The position numbers and the translations under genes were made by a program. A stretch of 64,000 nucleotides of DNA from assembly GCA_009787625.1 (NCBI GenBank), contig WQSX01000002.1, forward strand, positions 186,001 to 250,000, given 5' to 3'. Below are positions 62,028-64,000 of the stretch, in pieces. The notes beneath the pieces are model-generated. The model did no database searches and was not told the origin of the DNA. It saw only the letters and a list, made by a program, of their open reading frames with translations. The number at the start of each line of letters is the position of its first letter. Within the stretch, counting starts at the first letter, position 1. Origin of the DNA: Oscillospiraceae bacterium. Its GTDB lineage: Bacteria; Bacillota; Clostridia; Oscillospirales; Oscillospiraceae.

Positions 62028-63356
62028 TCACCGAATAACGAATGTATGTAGGCTGTGTGGTTCAATTACAGCTGAAAAACTACCTTTTTGATGGCTAAAA
62101 CTAAACACTCGTTCACGATTCATGCTGCTGCATACAATCAACACAATACTTCCGTCCGGATTTTCAAAAGCAATAGTATTTGCACTCCAAGAACCTTTGA
62201 CCTCCACATAGGTAGCATTTGGGTCAACAAAATGGGAAAAATGTTTTATCAAGTAAAATTCAGGATTGTACTGAATTTTACCATCCTCGGATGTTGCCAG
62301 TGAGTTTTGTTGCCAGCCCCAAGTAGATTCTCCGTTTTTGGGTAAAATACAATTCCAGTATATGTACCGCTCTGTGCCATATTTGAAATACTGCCACATC
62401 AAACCCCAGATATATTCCATTTGCTCCCATGTGTTGGTCCCTGCACCGCATTCACTTTCAGTTTGCATAATTCTGAGATCGGGATAAGCCGCTGAAATTT
62501 GACTGAGTTGGTGCTTGCCGCCCCATTGCAGCCCCACACCGGAAATATAAGAGCGTGCCTGCGCGTCTGATAATATGGTATTTGTCCATTGGTCAAAAAA
62601 CTCTGAGAATGGACTGCAAAATCCCGGCATATCGCGATAATCGCTAAACGGCCCATTGATAGTGCCTAACCACAGCTCGGTGTTTGGTGCATCGGATTTT
62701 ATTGCAGGTCCCAAGTAATCGCGTATAAAGACCAGCATATCTTCACCACTCCACAGGCATGAGGGGAATTTTTGGTCAGCCATAGGCTCATTTTGCGGAT
62801 GAACTTGGTCTACGGTGACGCCTTGCTCGCCATATGCTTTAATAAACTTCACAAAGTACTGTGCATATGCCTTTAAATATGGCTCTTCCATTTTAAAACG
62901 GCCATAATTATAAGCCATCTTTGTTTTCATCCATATAGGAGGGCTCCAAGGGGATGCAAACAAAGAAAAATCTTTTTGCCGACTCAAGGCTTCCTTTACA
63001 AAAGGTATGGTATATTTTTTATCACGCTCAATATTAAAATGCTCAAGCGAGAAGTCATCACGCACATCGTCGCAACTGTACCACTCCAAACTGTAATCAT
63101 TAGCCCCAATCGGCACACGCCCTGAGTTGAATCGACAGCCGTCTTCTCCGTACAGTTCATTTAAAAATTCATTGCGTGTGGTTTCGGGCAAACCGCTGAG
63201 AGTGTCCCAACTTAGCTCATTGAAACAGTTTCCGAATCCCAATATTTTTTGCCTTCTGACACCGGTAAGCTCAAGTTTATCATCATGTTGCTCTGAAGTG
63301 ACAGCTGAGCTCTCCCAGCAAGCGCCCTCTACACTTTTTATGTGAATAATCGCCAC
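62028..63356 (-). CDS. Glycoside hydrolase family 30 enzyme (glucosylceramidase-like)
   Basis: 442 residues, no signal peptide. Catalytic (beta/alpha)8 barrel with side beta domain: GFGNCFNELSWDTLSG near residue 40, SPWSPPIWMKT, acid/base Glu190 in HPQNEPMADQ, probable nucleophile Glu300 in MQTESECGAG, and a C-terminal all-beta part (NPDGSIVLIVCSSMN). GH30 members act on beta-glucosides, beta-1,6-glucans or beta-xylosides; the exact one is not predictable. Intracellular, like its GH1 neighbour. It probably belongs with the upstream GH172 gene, though a family A hairpin lies in the 192-bp gap. Confidence 0.92.
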   Translation of the reverse strand: MAIIHIKSVEGACWESSAVTSEQHDDKLELTGVRRQKILGFGNCFNELSWDTLSGLPETTRNEFLNELYGEDGCRFNSGRVPIGANDYSLEWYSCDDVRDDFSLEHFNIERDKKYTIPFVKEALSRQKDFSLFASPWSPPIWMKTKMAYNYGRFKMEEPYLKAYAQYFVKFIKAYGEQGVTVDQVHPQNEPMADQKFPSCLWSGEDMLVFIRDYLGPAIKSDAPNTELWLGTINGPFSDYRDMPGFCSPFSEFFDQWTNTILSDAQARSYISGVGLQWGGKHQLSQISAAYPDLRIMQTESECGAGTNTWEQMEYIWGLMWQYFKYGTERYIYWNCILPKNGESTWGWQQNSLATSEDGKIQYNPEFYLIKHFSHFVDPNATYVEVKGSWSANTIAFENPDGSIVLIVCSSMNRERVFSFSHQKGSFSAVIEPHSLHTFVIR

Positions 63357-63427
63357 ACTTTTTACCTCCTCAAAATAAAATCACTCATGTGTTATTTGTT
63401 TGTATTTTGTAACTATTCACCAGGCCG

Positions 63428-63522
63428 GCAGATGATGGACAGTTTACCCTGATTTTTCGGGAGAACAGCGGTGTAGATCCCGATGGCTCCCGAAAAATCA
63501 GGGTAAACTGCTCATCATCTGC
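63428..63522. repeat. Long-hairpin repeat family A, copy 3
   Basis: The left arm 63428-63463 (starts GCAGATGATGG) pairs with 63487-63522 over 36 bp with one wobble and one mismatch. The loop 63464-63486 is identical to copies 1 and 2. Outer arms share the pattern GCAGxTGxTGGxCAGTTT with copy 1, while the inner stem (CCCTGATTTTTCGGGAG) is unrelated. It lies between the GH172 and GH30 genes, which are transcribed in the same direction. Confidence 0.9.
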
Positions 63523-63548
63523 GGGGGTACTGAACAGTTACTGCATTT

Positions 63549-64000
63549 TTACATGAAAGGAAAATTGATGTTTTCCAAATAATCCTTGTCCGGTAATGTT
63601 GGGAAATTAACCGTTGGCAATGTCTGATACCAGTACGCCACGGAGGCGATATCATCTTGCAACGGGAGATAACGCCCATCTTCGCGCCAACCGAGAGCCT
63701 GAATGGTCACTTTCATGTCTTTCTCAAAACGAATGGGGTCCACTATGTGCCAGCGGTACATTCCAAAGCGCTGTTGGCTCTGATATAACCCATCAGGACG
63801 CAGAATCTGGTGCAGCCCCGCATAAGCTGTGGAGAACTCTTCATATTGATGTTTTCTGTGGTTCTCAAAGTTATAGGAGCCACAAAAATAATCCTCTGTT
63901 CCCGTGCCGCAGATTGTTGGAAAATCAGTATCCCCATCCATATAAAATTTAATTTCGCCTTCGCCCCACCAGCCAACGCTGTTTGACTGCCAAGCCATGA
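63549..64000 (-). CDS. GH172 (DUF2961) glycosidase, C-terminal part (5' end outside window)
   Basis: The last 150 residues of a DUF2961 protein, recognised by GWWGEGEIKFYMDGDTDFPTICGTGTEDYFCGSYNF and the later GLYQSQQRFGMYRWHIVDPIRFEKDMKVTIQALGW. Characterised GH172 enzymes act on alpha-D-arabinofuranosides and difructose anhydride; the family includes many gut and soil bacterial members. The Met at 63998 is internal; the gene continues beyond the window. It is upstream of GH30 on the same strand. Confidence 0.88.
   Translation of the reverse strand, partial: MAWQSNSVGWWGEGEIKFYMDGDTDFPTICGTGTEDYFCGSYNFENHRKHQYEEFSTAYAGLHQILRPDGLYQSQQRFGMYRWHIVDPIRFEKDMKVTIQALGWREDGRYLPLQDDIASVAYWYQTLPTVNFPTLPDKDYLENINFPFM

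Overview
The window looks like chromosomal DNA of an anaerobic Bacillota bacterium, most likely class Clostridia. The evidence is strong purine-rich ribosome binding sites, frequent GTG/TTG starts, intrinsic terminators, a SpoIIIE/FtsK translocase, eukaryotic-type single-chain glycyl-tRNA synthetase, split transketolase, a PepV-type dipeptidase, CPBP proteases and a c-di-GMP-I (GEMM-I) riboswitch. I see no phage, plasmid, CRISPR or transposase gene, and cannot name a genus.

Layout. 1-4.5 kb: 3' part of metG, then uppP and ftsK/spoIIIE. 4.6-12 kb: a carbohydrate locus with two permeases, a lipoprotein binding protein, an (alpha/alpha)6-type glycosidase and a GH43 enzyme on the minus strand, and a divergent AraC regulator. 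12-16.2 kb: glyS, both halves of a transketolase, an EamA transporter. 16.3-22.3 kb: histidine kinase and response regulator, phosphofructokinase, aspartate kinase and homoserine dehydrogenase. 22.4-28.2 kb: acyltransferase-like membrane protein, GGDEF protein, ABC exporter with CPBP protease, yajC. 28.4-32.6 kb: HAD phosphatase, a polar amino-acid ABC system whose binding protein appears circularly permuted, and a D,D-carboxypeptidase. 32.7-41 kb: a minus-strand run prfA-coaE-pepV-MFS-XRE-lepA-cysS. 41-44.6 kb: a c-di-GMP riboswitch ahead of a chemoreceptor with a duplicated sensor half, then a membrane-anchored thioredoxin-like protein. 44.8-54.9 kb: a complete carbon-phosphorus lyase locus (phnD-G-H-I-J-K-M-L plus a PHP phosphoesterase) converging on phnC-phnE-phnE. 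55-60.5 kb: corA, tRNA-Arg(CCG), a GNAT remnant, a CapA-like phosphoesterase, a second D,D-carboxypeptidase, a flippase-like membrane protein. 60.6-64 kb: GH1, GH30 and the 3' part of a GH172 (DUF2961) gene.

The most unusual material is non-coding. (a) Three long hairpins at 4535, 16268 and 63428 share an identical 23-nt loop on stems of different but internally complementary sequence. (b) A leader element is present in full before pepV and phnI: a hairpin whose left arm and loop can pair instead with the downstream ribosome binding site, with compensatory changes between copies. Its right half recurs before hom and the GGDEF gene, and its ribosome-binding motif (AAAGGAATGGTCATT-like) before about ten genes. 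(c) Two further families of small palindromes are scattered between genes. Among proteins, the permuted binding protein at 29268-30041 is the most notable.

How the genes fit together. The GGDEF protein could supply the c-di-GMP sensed by the chemoreceptor riboswitch. The phn locus would import phosphonates, cleave the C-P bond and, through the PHP enzyme, release ribose 5-phosphate and phosphate without PhnP or PhnN, which are absent here. The two glycan regions suggest a plant- or host-glycan-degrading lifestyle.
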